Assembly (NCBI RefSeq): GCF_012641075.1
Contig: NZ_JAAXLJ010000003.1
Location: forward strand, 124,001-188,000
Length of the DNA stretch: 64,000 nucleotides
Source: Secundilactobacillus angelensis
Lineage (GTDB): Bacteria > Bacillota > Bacilli > Lactobacillales > Lactobacillaceae
Reading direction: 5' to 3'
Shown: positions 47,647-56,658 of the stretch, piece by piece
Numbering within the stretch: position 1 is the stretch's first letter
Layout: each line of letters opens with the position of its first letter
Made by a program: the position numbers and the translations under genes
The notes under the pieces: generated by a model
The model's input: the letters and a program-made list of their open reading frames with translations, nothing else
Database searches by the model: none
What the model was told of the DNA's origin: nothing

Positions 47647-49404
47647 TTAAAGTGCGTTTGAAGCACCATGGTAAACGACACCGCGACGTGAGTCAACAGT
47701 GATCAATTCACCATCAGAAATCTTTTCTGAGGCACCTTCAGCGCCAACGATAACTGGAATCCCCATTGAGATACCAACTACAGCTGCGTGTGAAGTTAAG
47801 CCACCGTTTTCAACGATAACGGCGCTAGCCTTTTCGATAGCTGGCAAGTAGTCTTTGTCAGTGTTCTTAGTAACCAAAACACTGCCTTCAGTCGTCTTGC
47901 TGTTAGCTTCTTCAGCGTTTGAGGCTAAAACGGCTTTACCGATAACCGTGTCATCGCCGACACCTTGGCCGCGAACTAACTTTGAACCGATCAATTGAAC
48001 CTTCATCAGGTTAGTTGTACCGCGTTCGCCAACGGGAACACCGGCAGTGATCAAGATCAAGTCGCCTTCCTTAGCTAAGCCGGTTTCAACAGCTTTGGCA
48101 GCTGCTAAATCAAACATAGCATCAGTGTTAGCTGGCTTTTCAGCAACGATTGGGTAAACGCCCCAGTTAACCATCAAGCCACGACGGGTACGGTCATCAA
48201 AAGTAACGGCCAAGATGTTTGCATCTGGACGGTACTTGCTGATCATCCGAGCAGTGTAGCCTGATTCAGTAGCGGCAACAATGGTCTTAACACCCAAGCT
48301 CTTAGCAACACGAGCAACTGAAGCACCAATTGATTCAGTAACGTCAGCGTTTGCTAAGTCCATGTGATCAGTACCAAAGTCCTTCAAAGCATTTTCAGCC
48401 TTGATGTCGATCCGGTTCATAGTGGCAACGGATTCTACTGGGTATTCACCGTTAGCACTTTCACCAGAAAGCATGGTTGCATCGGTACCATCAAAGACGG
48501 CGTTAGCAACGTCAGATGCTTCGGCACGAGTAGGACGTGGGTTTTCTTGCATTGAATCCAACATTTGAGTAGCAGTAATAACTGGCTTACCCAAGATGTT
48601 GCACTTACGGATCAAGTGCTTTTGTACCAAAGGCACGTTTTCAGTTGGAATTTCAACACCCATGTCACCACGAGCAACCATCAAACCATCAGAAACCTTG
48701 ATGATATCATCAAAGTTATTGATACCTTCTTGTGATTCGATCTTAGGGAAGATTTGGACGTGTTCCATGTGCTTTTCTTCCAATAATTCACGAATGTCCA
48801 TAACGTCTTGTGGCTTACGAACAAATGATGCGGCGATAAAGTTGATTTCGTGATCCAAACCAAAACGAATATCAGAAGCATCCTTTTCAGTGATACCTGG
48901 TAAGTTGATTGAAACGCCAGGTGCGTTAACACCCTTACGTGAACCAAGCACACCATCGTTTTGCATGGTACCAACTAATTCTTTGTTAGCATCGTCTTTT
49001 TCATCAACAACCATGTCAAGCAGACCGTCATCGAATAAAACGTGTCCACCAACACTAACGTCGTCGAATAAACCAGGATATGTGACCGCGATCTTATCCT
49101 TAACACCTTCTAAGGATTCGTCCATAGAAATACGGAGCTTGTCACCGGTACGATATTGGATCTTACCATCTTTTTGAACAGTAGTCCGAATTTCGGCACC
49201 CTTAGTATCAAGCATGATACCAACAGTCTTACCAGTAATCTTTTCAGCTTCGTGAACCTTAGTTAAACGGTCTAAATGTTCTTCATGGTCACCATGAGAA
49301 AAGTTAAACCGGAAAATGTTAGCGCCAGCCTCAATCAACTTTACGATTGTATCAACATCGGTACTAGCGGGACCAAGTGTACTTACGATCTTGGTTTTCT
49401 TCAT
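47647..49404 (-). CDS. pyk: Pyruvate kinase
   Basis: Converts phosphoenolpyruvate and ADP to pyruvate and ATP. 585 residues: TIM barrel with KIVSTLGPAS, IRFNFSHGDHEE-like start and IFPKIESQEGI catalytic Lys, MVARGDMGVE and the K+/Mg sites, the C domain, and a C-terminal PEP-utiliser domain (KDYLPAIEKASAVIVENGGLTSHAAVVG, about 505-575) that is common in Bacillus and lactobacilli. No pfkA lies upstream, only dnaE. Preceded by a cre-like site and a 5' UTR hairpin. Confidence 0.97.
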   Translation of the reverse strand: MKKTKIVSTLGPASTDVDTIVKLIEAGANIFRFNFSHGDHEEHLDRLTKVHEAEKITGKTVGIMLDTKGAEIRTTVQKDGKIQYRTGDKLRISMDESLEGVKDKIAVTYPGLFDDVSVGGHVLFDDGLLDMVVDEKDDANKELVGTMQNDGVLGSRKGVNAPGVSINLPGITEKDASDIRFGLDHEINFIAASFVRKPQDVMDIRELLEEKHMEHVQIFPKIESQEGINNFDDIIKVSDGLMVARGDMGVEIPTENVPLVQKHLIRKCNILGKPVITATQMLDSMQENPRPTRAEASDVANAVFDGTDATMLSGESANGEYPVESVATMNRIDIKAENALKDFGTDHMDLANADVTESIGASVARVAKSLGVKTIVAATESGYTARMISKYRPDANILAVTFDDRTRRGLMVNWGVYPIVAEKPANTDAMFDLAAAKAVETGLAKEGDLILITAGVPVGERGTTNLMKVQLIGSKLVRGQGVGDDTVIGKAVLASNAEEANSKTTEGSVLVTKNTDKDYLPAIEKASAVIVENGGLTSHAAVVGISMGIPVIVGAEGASEKISDGELITVDSRRGVVYHGASNAL

Positions 49405-49447
49405 AAGAAAAATCTCTCCTTTGAGTTTAAGACTGACTCGCTTGTTC

Positions 49448-49465
49448 AGCCGTCATGTGACGGCT
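49448..49465 (-). other. 5' UTR hairpin of pyk
   Basis: AGCCGTCA / TGACGGCT, a perfect eight-base stem with a two-base gap as loop, about 45 bases before the pyk start. Too close to the ribosome site for a terminator and without a T-run; perhaps an mRNA stabiliser. Confidence 0.5.
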
Positions 49466-49503
49466 ATCACAATTGCATCAGTCCAATTTGGAATCCGTCT
49501 GTT

Positions 49504-49509
49504 ATTTTA
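49504..49509 (-). promoter_or_regulatory. Probable -10 of the pyk promoter
   Basis: TAAAAT on the minus strand, about 95 bases before the start codon. The -35 is weak (AGACAT at 16 bases), which would fit a promoter that needs an activator. Confidence 0.45.
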
Positions 49510-49565
49510 GCACTTTTCAAATTTAATGTCTGCGGTGTTTTTCCAAAAACTGACGATTTCCGTCG

Positions 49566-49579
49566 TAAAAGCGTTTTCA
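49566..49579 (-). promoter_or_regulatory. cre-like CcpA site upstream of pyk
   Basis: TGAAAACGCTTTTA on the minus strand differs from the CcpA consensus TGWAANCGNTNWCA by one base near its end. It lies about 60 bases upstream of the -10, a position compatible with activation, as known for pyk in some lactic acid bacteria. Confidence 0.55.
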
Positions 49580-49612
49580 TACCCTTTCTTAGCCTAAAAT
49601 TAACTTCAAACT

Positions 49613-52600
49613 TTAATCTTTGACCTGCAACACCACGTTATGGTCACCCAAAATTTGCTCTAATGGTGCTACCAATTGCTCACTGGCTGGCAACCAATAT
49701 TCCTGATTCAAAACCCGCTTACTGTCATCAGCTACCCGATAAATAATCACCGGTGTCTGACCATCATGGGCTTTTAAGAATGTGGTTAACTGATTCATCT
49801 GTGCCGGATCATCCGTCGCAGCCGTTAACCGTAAAAACCAGCGAGTACCTGGTAACTCTTTTGTCTTAGAAACTTCTGGTTGCGAGGGTTTTAGCGTTGA
49901 AGCTTGAACAACGGTATCGGCCACGACCTGCAAACTACCACGATTCGTTTCGGTTTTACCCGTGACCAAAACCACTTGTTCCTTTTCCAGCCAAGTCGCA
50001 ATCTGTCGGTAAGTGTTCGGAAAGACCGTGATGCTGACTTCACCCGTGAGATCACTGGCAGTTAAGAAAGCCATCTGGTCACCACGTTTAGTTCGAATGG
50101 TTCGAATTCTGGTCACATACACCACGACAGTAACGTGTTGGTCGGCGCTCAAATCGCCAACGGAAACGGCGTGTCGCTGTTGAGCTAATGCCGCGTATTG
50201 TTCTACTGGGTGACCTGACAAATAAGCCCCCAAATATTCATTTTCCATTTCTAGACGCTCGTTTAACGGAAAATCAGGTTGGCGAGCAATTTTGGGTGCC
50301 AGCGCCTCGAAGAGATCCATGCTGCTGCCGCTCAGTTCAACGCTGCTTAAAAATTCCGGCAAACTGGCAATCATTTCCGCGCGATTATAACCGAAGTCGT
50401 CAAACGCACCGGCGTAGATCAAGCCCTCAATTAAATCTTGTTTCAGCCATTTGGGATCCAGCCGTAGCAAAAATTGGTGTAATGACTTGAAGCGGCCGTT
50501 AGTCTGCCGTTCAGTCAGGATACTCTGCAGCAGGTCACGGCGCATCCCCTTGATTGAGGCCAGCCCGAAGCGGATCTGACCCTTCTCTAAGCGGAAATAA
50601 GCGCCACTGTAGTTGATGTTCGGCGGTAAAATAGTGACCTGATGTCGTTTAGCTTCCATTAAGTATAACTTGGTCTTGGCGTTATTATTCAAAACTGAAT
50701 TGAGTAACGCAGTGAAGAACGCTGCTGGGTAATGTGCCTTCAGGTAGGCGAGTTCAAAAGCCATTTTACTGTAGGCCACGGCATGCGACCGGTTAAACCC
50801 GTAGTTAGCAAACCGATCAATATAGTCAAAGGTGGCTTGAGCAGCGTCAGCTTGATGCCCCCCTTGAATGGCACCGTCAATGAACCGCTTCCGCATCGCT
50901 TCCATCGTTGTCTTTTTCTTTTTACTCATGGCTCTGCGCAATAAGTCGGCTTGGCCTAAGGTAAAACCAGCCATTGCTGAAGCTGCCTGCATCACTTGTT
51001 CTTGGTAGACAATGATGCCATACGTTGGCGCTAGAATTTCCTTTAGGGAATCATCCGGATACGTAACGGGCTCCTGTCCAAACCGCCGTTTAATAAAGTG
51101 ATCAATATTTTCCATTGGCCCTGGACGGTAAAGCGCGTTTACCGCAGCAACCAGTTCAAAGTTGTCCGGGTGCAGCCGTCTTAATACGTTCTTGATACCA
51201 CTGGACTCAAACTGAAATACGCCGTTGGTATCGCCAATTTGAAACAACTCCAGCGTTGCCGGGTCGTTCAAGTCAATTTGACTGATTTTTAAATCTTGCC
51301 CGGTCTGAACTTTCACGTACTTCAATGCCGCTGCCAGCAAACTCAAGTTTCGTAGGCCCAAGAAATCCATTTTCAGCAAACCAACTTGTTCAACGTAATC
51401 TTTCGTATACTGCGTCATCAACATGGTTTCCGCCCCGTTCTGCACAGGGACGATATCGGTCAGTGGCTGATCACTTAGGACCACCCCAGCCGCGTGGGTT
51501 GAATAATGACGGGGCAGACCCTCTAACTTAGATGCGGTTTCAAATAATAGCTTATTGGTAGCAGAATCAGCGACCAGATTTTGCAATGGCTGTGATTGTT
51601 GAAAAGCTTCCTTTAGAGAAATATGCAACACGCTGGGAACTGTTTTGCTCCACTCACTGAGCTCATAGGGACGCAGACCAAACACCCGCCCGACATCGCG
51701 AATGGCCTGTTTGGTCGCTAACGTACCAAAAGTAATTATTTGACCGACCCGTTCATGACCGTACTTCTGATGAACGTATTCCAAGACTTCCTCACGACGA
51801 TTATCGGGGATATCTAGATCAATATCGGGCATTTGTGCCCGTTCCTCATTCAAGAAACGTTCGAATAATAAGTGATATTGCAGCGGATCCACATCCGTTA
51901 TTCCCAACACGTATGCCACCAGGGAACCGGCTGCAGAACCCCGCCCAGGACCAGTAGTAATGTCCGCTTGCTTGGTAAACTGCATGACGTCCCAAACAAT
52001 CAGGAAATAATCGTTGAATCCCATCCGGTCGATGACGTCAAGTTCGTGTGCCAGCCGCGCCTTATAGGGAGTGACATCGCTAATCTGATTTTCTTCCAAA
52101 CGACGCGTTAAACCAGCCTCACACTGCGTGAGCAAGTAAGCTTTCGCCGTCTGCTGATCCGGTGTTTGAAACTTAGGAAGCCGAGGATGTTGAAATTTTA
52201 GTTGCACCTGGCAGGCTTTAGCGACGGTTTCAGTGAGTTGCGCTGCTGCTTTTAACCCTAATTCTTCATATAAACTGGCGTATTCAGCAGCCGGCCGCAA
52301 CCAATACTGGCCGGTCTTTTTCTGTGCTTCGGCCAAATTGCTGATCGTGGTACCATCCTTAATGGCGTTCAATACACCGACGGCAAACCGGTCGTCGGCG
52401 TCCAAATAGCGGACTTCTGGTAAGGCGACCACCTTGACGCGCGCATCCGCAGCAAGCTTGGTGAGTAGCTGGCGGACCGTTGCCGATTGCGTGGGAGCAA
52501 TGCCAATCAGCAGGCTATCAGCATCAACCGCTTGGCTTAAGCGCGCCAACAGCTGATTAACGTTATCCCGTTCACCCTGGTCAAGCCAAAACTGCAACTC

Positions 52601-52990
52601 ACTTTCACTGGATAGGATAACCATCAGATCACTGAACCATTGCGCCACTTGTGCCACAGTCACTGGTTCTTGATCAGAACGGGTTTGCAGATAAGAGGAA
52701 ATGGCCATTAAATGTTGATAGCCAGCTTGGTTTTTGGCCAATAAAACCATTGGAAAAGTCTGTTCCGTCGCAAAAACACCGGCCAAATCAGCGGTTAACC
52801 CAATGACCGGTTGAACATGGTACTTTTCACAAATTTGATAGAACTCAACCGTGCCGTACATGACGTTACGGTCAGTTAGTGCCAACGCCTGATAACCCCG
52901 TTGAGCAGCGGTCTTAACCAGTTCATCCAGCTGGTTGGTACTTTGCAGCAGACTGTAGCTGCTAATGACTTGTAGTGGAACAAACGCCAT
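49613..52990 (-). CDS. dnaE: DNA polymerase III subunit alpha DnaE
   Basis: Replicative polymerase (the DnaE partner of PolC in low-GC Gram-positives). 1125 residues: N-terminal PHP domain with metal ligands replaced (QVISSYSLL where active domains have H-x-H), palm with the catalytic Asp motif MPDIDLDIPDNR, fingers with FQFESSGI and ALYRPGPM, thumb, then the C-terminal OB domain (VYVTRIRTIRTKRGDQMAFLT). Length normal. GAAAGGAAG precedes the start. Confidence 0.96.
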   Translation of the reverse strand: MAFVPLQVISSYSLLQSTNQLDELVKTAAQRGYQALALTDRNVMYGTVEFYQICEKYHVQPVIGLTADLAGVFATEQTFPMVLLAKNQAGYQHLMAISSYLQTRSDQEPVTVAQVAQWFSDLMVILSSESELQFWLDQGERDNVNQLLARLSQAVDADSLLIGIAPTQSATVRQLLTKLAADARVKVVALPEVRYLDADDRFAVGVLNAIKDGTTISNLAEAQKKTGQYWLRPAAEYASLYEELGLKAAAQLTETVAKACQVQLKFQHPRLPKFQTPDQQTAKAYLLTQCEAGLTRRLEENQISDVTPYKARLAHELDVIDRMGFNDYFLIVWDVMQFTKQADITTGPGRGSAAGSLVAYVLGITDVDPLQYHLLFERFLNEERAQMPDIDLDIPDNRREEVLEYVHQKYGHERVGQIITFGTLATKQAIRDVGRVFGLRPYELSEWSKTVPSVLHISLKEAFQQSQPLQNLVADSATNKLLFETASKLEGLPRHYSTHAAGVVLSDQPLTDIVPVQNGAETMLMTQYTKDYVEQVGLLKMDFLGLRNLSLLAAALKYVKVQTGQDLKISQIDLNDPATLELFQIGDTNGVFQFESSGIKNVLRRLHPDNFELVAAVNALYRPGPMENIDHFIKRRFGQEPVTYPDDSLKEILAPTYGIIVYQEQVMQAASAMAGFTLGQADLLRRAMSKKKKTTMEAMRKRFIDGAIQGGHQADAAQATFDYIDRFANYGFNRSHAVAYSKMAFELAYLKAHYPAAFFTALLNSVLNNNAKTKLYLMEAKRHQVTILPPNINYSGAYFRLEKGQIRFGLASIKGMRRDLLQSILTERQTNGRFKSLHQFLLRLDPKWLKQDLIEGLIYAGAFDDFGYNRAEMIASLPEFLSSVELSGSSMDLFEALAPKIARQPDFPLNERLEMENEYLGAYLSGHPVEQYAALAQQRHAVSVGDLSADQHVTVVVYVTRIRTIRTKRGDQMAFLTASDLTGEVSITVFPNTYRQIATWLEKEQVVLVTGKTETNRGSLQVVADTVVQASTLKPSQPEVSKTKELPGTRWFLRLTAATDDPAQMNQLTTFLKAHDGQTPVIIYRVADDSKRVLNQEYWLPASEQLVAPLEQILGDHNVVLQVKD

Positions 52991-53029
52991 AGTCGATCGG
53001 CTTCCTTTCTCGTGAAACTTCCGGACTCC

Positions 53030-53035
53030 ATTATA
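53030..53035 (-). promoter_or_regulatory. Extended -10 of the dnaE promoter
   Basis: TGTTATAAT on the minus strand (TG-N-TATAAT), 40 bases before the dnaE start. No good -35 is needed for an extended -10; TTGAAA lies 22 bases upstream. Confidence 0.6.
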
Positions 53036-53111
53036 ACAGAATCACTCATTTTAAAGCTTTCAATTTTGCTGACAATATGCTAAAATTTCTGTTGATTGCG
53101 AGGTGTCTACA

Positions 53112-53309
53112 ATGAAAGCATTAGAAGCAAACTTGGTTGTTATCTTTTGGGCAATCATCTTTGGTGAAGTCATTGGCTACATTGGTGGTCAACTAGAAGT
53201 GATGGCCTACGTTCCCGCACAGATCGGTGTCGTAGCAACCGTTGCCGCTTTGATTTTCACTAATGGTGTCAAATTAGTTTCAAACTCGGATACAAAAGCA
53301 AATAAATAA
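53112..53309 (+). CDS. Small membrane protein, DUF2929-like
   Basis: 65 residues with two hydrophobic segments (LVVIFWAIIFGEVIGYIGGQL and VPAQIGVVATVAALIFTNG) and a short polar tail. The pattern IIFGEVIGYIG after a near-N-terminal FWA resembles DUF2929 proteins, often found divergent from dnaE in lactobacilli. Start at ATG 53112 with GAGGTG upstream. Function unknown. Confidence 0.75.
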   Translation: MKALEANLVVIFWAIIFGEVIGYIGGQLEVMAYVPAQIGVVATVAALIFTNGVKLVSNSDTKANK

Positions 53310-53326
53310 GACTCAATAAGAGCGTC

Positions 53327-53370
53327 AGTAGTGCCACAATTCCATTTGAATTGCGGCACTACTTTTTTTG
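53327..53370 (+). terminator. Terminator after the DUF2929-like gene
   Basis: AGTAGTGCCACAATTC / GAATTGCGGCACTACT, a long stem with one mismatch and a five-base loop, followed by TTTTTTT. Confidence 0.9.
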
Positions 53371-53963
53371 ACTCAATATTTGTCGTCCTTATCCCATTTA
53401 AAAACCTGTACATTAAAAGCTTGTAAAAAATTTAAATTCGACTAATCATTAAAATAAAATGAGTTAATCTTGAACCCTTACGATGGCTCATCCTGGAAAG
53501 TCGTCACCAGTATCATTTAATCACCGTAATAAGAAGATTATCCATTCCAAGCGAGTGTGAGTTTTGTATGAATATTATAATTATCTTTTCATTTTATATC
53601 TTTGATGATATTAAAGATATTCATCACAAAGCCCTTTAAGCCGCCGTTAAATTTTTTTACGAGTTTGTGAACTTGACCGGGATTAAAGAATCTTGATTTA
53701 ATCGCATTTCAGGTAGCGAAACCCTCGCTTGTGAAGAATAATCTGCGACCAATTTAACATGATTATTTCAATCAAGGCCTGCAACCTAAAGTACTTGTGA
53801 AGAAAAACGTATTCAATTTAAGGCTCATACACATCAATTGAATGATTCATAATCCTTATCCGGACAATCTTTGTTTAAAAGACAGTTGTCCATTTGTTGT
53901 AAGTTGTTTAGGGGATGAACGATATTATCATTTGCATAACGTCATATTGATAATTCTTATGGT
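53371..53963. other. AT-rich stretch without a recognised gene
   Basis: About 600 bases broken by stops in all frames. It holds one strong hairpin, ATATCTTT / AAAGATAT at 53596-53620, and no feature I recognise. It could be a decayed gene or a long upstream region of ald. Confidence 0.5.
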
Positions 53964-53993
53964 TTGATAAGTGAGCAAAGTTCATGCTACTAT
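53964..53993 (+). promoter_or_regulatory. Probable promoter of ald
   Basis: TTGATA (53964-53969), 18 bases, TACTAT (53988-53993), about 45 bases before the ald start codon. Confidence 0.55.
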
Positions 53994-54037
53994 AACGACG
54001 AGTTGAGAACCTTTGCTTGAAAGGAGTATGAATTATC

Positions 54038-55159
54038 ATGAAAATTGGTGTTCCTAAGGAAATTAAAGATCAAGAAGAACGTGTTGGTGCAACTCCTAGT
54101 ACTGTTGCTAATTTAGTTCACGCAGGCCATGAAGTGATCGTCGAAACCGGGGCTGGTATTGGTTCAGGTTACCCTGACAGTGCCTATACTGAACTGGGTG
54201 CAAAACTTGGTACGGCTGATGAAGCTTGGGATTGCGAAATGATCATCAAGGTTAAAGAACCCTTAGAACCTGAATATCACTACTTTAAAAAAGGCATGAT
54301 CATTTACACTTACCTGCACTTAGCCGCGGATCGTGAACTCACAGATGCACTGCTCAAAGCGGGTGTAACTGGGGTTGCTTACGAAACCATGGTTGGCCGT
54401 GGCGGTGGCTTGCCACTGCTCTTCCCAATGAGTGAAATTGCTGGTCGGATGTCCGTCCAAGTTGGTGCCCACTTCCTTGAAGAACCACATTCTGGTAAGG
54501 GTGTTCTATTGGGCGGTGTTACCGGTGTTCACCGTGGCAAAATTACGATTATTGGCGCCGGAACTGTTGGCTTCAATGCTGCTAAGATTGCTGTGGGGGT
54601 TGGCGCAGACGTTACCATCCTCGATATCAACGCTCAACGATTAGCTCAAGTAGATGATATCTTCTCAGGCAAGATTCAAACCTTGATCTCAAACGCTCAC
54701 AACATCGCACAATCAGTTAAGGAATCCGATTTAGTCATCGGTGCCGTACTGATTCCTGGCGCCACCGCACCAAAACTGGTTACTGAAGCAATGGTGGACA
54801 GCATGGAAGACGGCTCTGTGATCGTTGATGTGCCGATCGACCAAGGTGGGATCTTTGAAACCAGTACCCATGCAACAACCCACGACGATCCAATCTACAT
54901 CTCACACGGCGTTGTTCACTACACCGTAGCTAACATCCCCGGCGCTGTTCCAAAGACATCAACAGATGCTTTAACCAGCGCGACGGTTGCTTACGCGGTT
55001 GAAATTGCTAATAAAGGTATCGCCCAAGCTGCAGCTGACGATTCAACCATCTACACCGGGATTAATACCATTGATGGTACCATCGCATCAAAGGCCGTAG
55101 CAGATAGTCTTGGCCTGCCTTACACGGAATTCAACCCCGCAGCAGCCACCGGTAGATAA
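54038..55159 (+). CDS. ald: Alanine dehydrogenase
   Basis: NAD-dependent interconversion of L-alanine and pyruvate plus ammonia. 373 residues. MKIGVPKEIKDQEERVGATP is the family start, with catalytic Lys in IIKVKEP and His in YTYLHLAAD; NAD-binding GAGTVGFNAAKIAVGVGADVTILD is intact and ends with HYTVANIPGAVP. AAAGGAG lies upstream. It is cotranscribed with the permease 14 bases downstream, which suggests use of imported alanine or a related amino acid. Confidence 0.97.
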   Translation: MKIGVPKEIKDQEERVGATPSTVANLVHAGHEVIVETGAGIGSGYPDSAYTELGAKLGTADEAWDCEMIIKVKEPLEPEYHYFKKGMIIYTYLHLAADRELTDALLKAGVTGVAYETMVGRGGGLPLLFPMSEIAGRMSVQVGAHFLEEPHSGKGVLLGGVTGVHRGKITIIGAGTVGFNAAKIAVGVGADVTILDINAQRLAQVDDIFSGKIQTLISNAHNIAQSVKESDLVIGAVLIPGATAPKLVTEAMVDSMEDGSVIVDVPIDQGGIFETSTHATTHDDPIYISHGVVHYTVANIPGAVPKTSTDALTSATVAYAVEIANKGIAQAAADDSTIYTGINTIDGTIASKAVADSLGLPYTEFNPAAATGR

Positions 55160-55173
55160 GGGTGTGAGCCCTT

Positions 55174-56550
55174 ATGGCAAATAAAATTGACATCAATCTG
55201 GTATTAAAAAATGCCAGTAAGAGTGAAGAGGAACGAACGCTAAGTCTCTTTGATCTCTCCATTCTGGGGATTGGTGCGATCATCGGGACTGGGATCTTGG
55301 TATTAACCGGGATCGTGGCGTCCACCGACGCGGGCCCAGCAGTAATTTTCTCATTTTTGATTGCGGCACTTGCCAGTGGCTTGATTGGCCTTTGTTATTC
55401 AGAATTAACGACTAGCATGCCAAACTCTGGAAGCGCTTACGTCTATGCCTGGGTCTCAATCGGTCAAGTGGGCGCCTTCTTCGCTGGCTGGACCTTGATT
55501 GGCGTTTACATCACCACCACCGCCACCGTGGCGAACGGCTGGACTGGCTACCTCAATTCATTTTTAAGAGAAATTGGGATTGATATGCCGGCTAAATTAC
55601 TCGCGTCTCCCTTTGCTGGCGGTATTATCAACCTACCAGCAGTGATCATGATCGTGCTCATTACTTTCGTCCTCACTAAAGGAACCAGTGAAAGCAAGTG
55701 GATCAATAACACCCTGGTGCTGATCAAGCTGGCGATCATTATCCTCTTTATCTCAGTGGCAGTCTTTAACGTTCGAACGGCTAATTGGCATCCGTTCATG
55801 CCATACGGTCCAACTGGCGTCTTCACAGGTGCGTCCACCGTGTTCTTTACCTACCTCGGCTTTGATGCGTTAGCCACCTCCGCAGAAGACGCTAAGAACG
55901 TGAAGAAGAACTTACCGCGGGCCATTATTATTTCACTGATTGTCTCCACGACCCTCTACATCATGGTTAGTCTGATCATGACGGGCGTGGTGAGCTATAA
56001 AGAACTTAACGTACCAGAATCCATGTCCTTCGTGCTACTCGCAAAGGGACACACGCTGGCAGCGCAATTTGTCTCTGCTGGTGCCGTGCTGGGGATTATG
56101 GCTGTGGTTTACGCCTTCGTCTATGCCGGTTCCAACATTACCATGGCCATGGGACGTGGCGGTTTTCTGCCAAAGTCCTGGGCGCAAAAGAGCAAAAAGA
56201 GTCACAGTCCTAACACCGCGTTGTGGTTAAATGGTCTCATGGCGGCTATATTGGCCGGGCTAATGGATATCCGCAACTTAGCCATCATTGCTAACGTGGG
56301 GTCGCTGACCGTTTTCGCCTTAATTTCACTGATCGTCATCGTTCTTCGTCGCCAGCAACCCGAACTCAACCGACCGTTTAAAATTCCGTTTGGGTATACG
56401 ATTCCGATCCTCTCGGTACTGGTCTGCATCTTCTTACTGGCTAACATCGCACTGAACGCTTGGCTGATCTACTTTGGTTGGCTGGTCATTGGCTTTATTC
56501 TATATGGTAGTTATTCGGTTAAACACATTGACGCTTTACAGGAGAATTAG
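55174..56550 (+). CDS. APC superfamily amino acid permease (cationic/YfnA-like)
   Basis: 458 residues, about 12 membrane helices. LSLFDLSILGIGAIIGTGIL is the APC start; GFDALATSAEDAKNVKKNLP is the helix-8 amphipathic block. Most like the YfnA/CAT branch of the family. Substrate unknown; the pairing with ald makes alanine or another small amino acid plausible. Confidence 0.9.
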   Translation: MANKIDINLVLKNASKSEEERTLSLFDLSILGIGAIIGTGILVLTGIVASTDAGPAVIFSFLIAALASGLIGLCYSELTTSMPNSGSAYVYAWVSIGQVGAFFAGWTLIGVYITTTATVANGWTGYLNSFLREIGIDMPAKLLASPFAGGIINLPAVIMIVLITFVLTKGTSESKWINNTLVLIKLAIIILFISVAVFNVRTANWHPFMPYGPTGVFTGASTVFFTYLGFDALATSAEDAKNVKKNLPRAIIISLIVSTTLYIMVSLIMTGVVSYKELNVPESMSFVLLAKGHTLAAQFVSAGAVLGIMAVVYAFVYAGSNITMAMGRGGFLPKSWAQKSKKSHSPNTALWLNGLMAAILAGLMDIRNLAIIANVGSLTVFALISLIVIVLRRQQPELNRPFKIPFGYTIPILSVLVCIFLLANIALNAWLIYFGWLVIGFILYGSYSVKHIDALQEN

Positions 56551-56610
56551 TGCATTTTCAGTTATTGGGGTTCTCACTCATTTCATCAAAAAATAGCTAA
56601 TGAACAACAA

Positions 56611-56648
56611 AAGATGGTCCTGCCGTGGAAAGCAGGCCATCTTTTTTT
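56611..56648. terminator. Bidirectional terminator between the permease and clpB
   Basis: AAGATGGTCCTGC / GCAGGCCATCTT stem with eight-base loop, A-run to the left and TTTTTTT to the right, between converging genes. Confidence 0.9.
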
Positions 56649-56658
56649 AATTTAGTTT

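Noticed and set aside
53640-53830. Possible decayed transposase in the ald upstream gap
   Set aside because: Short translated pieces look vaguely protein-like but stops interrupt every frame, and no transposase motif or terminal inverted repeat is visible.
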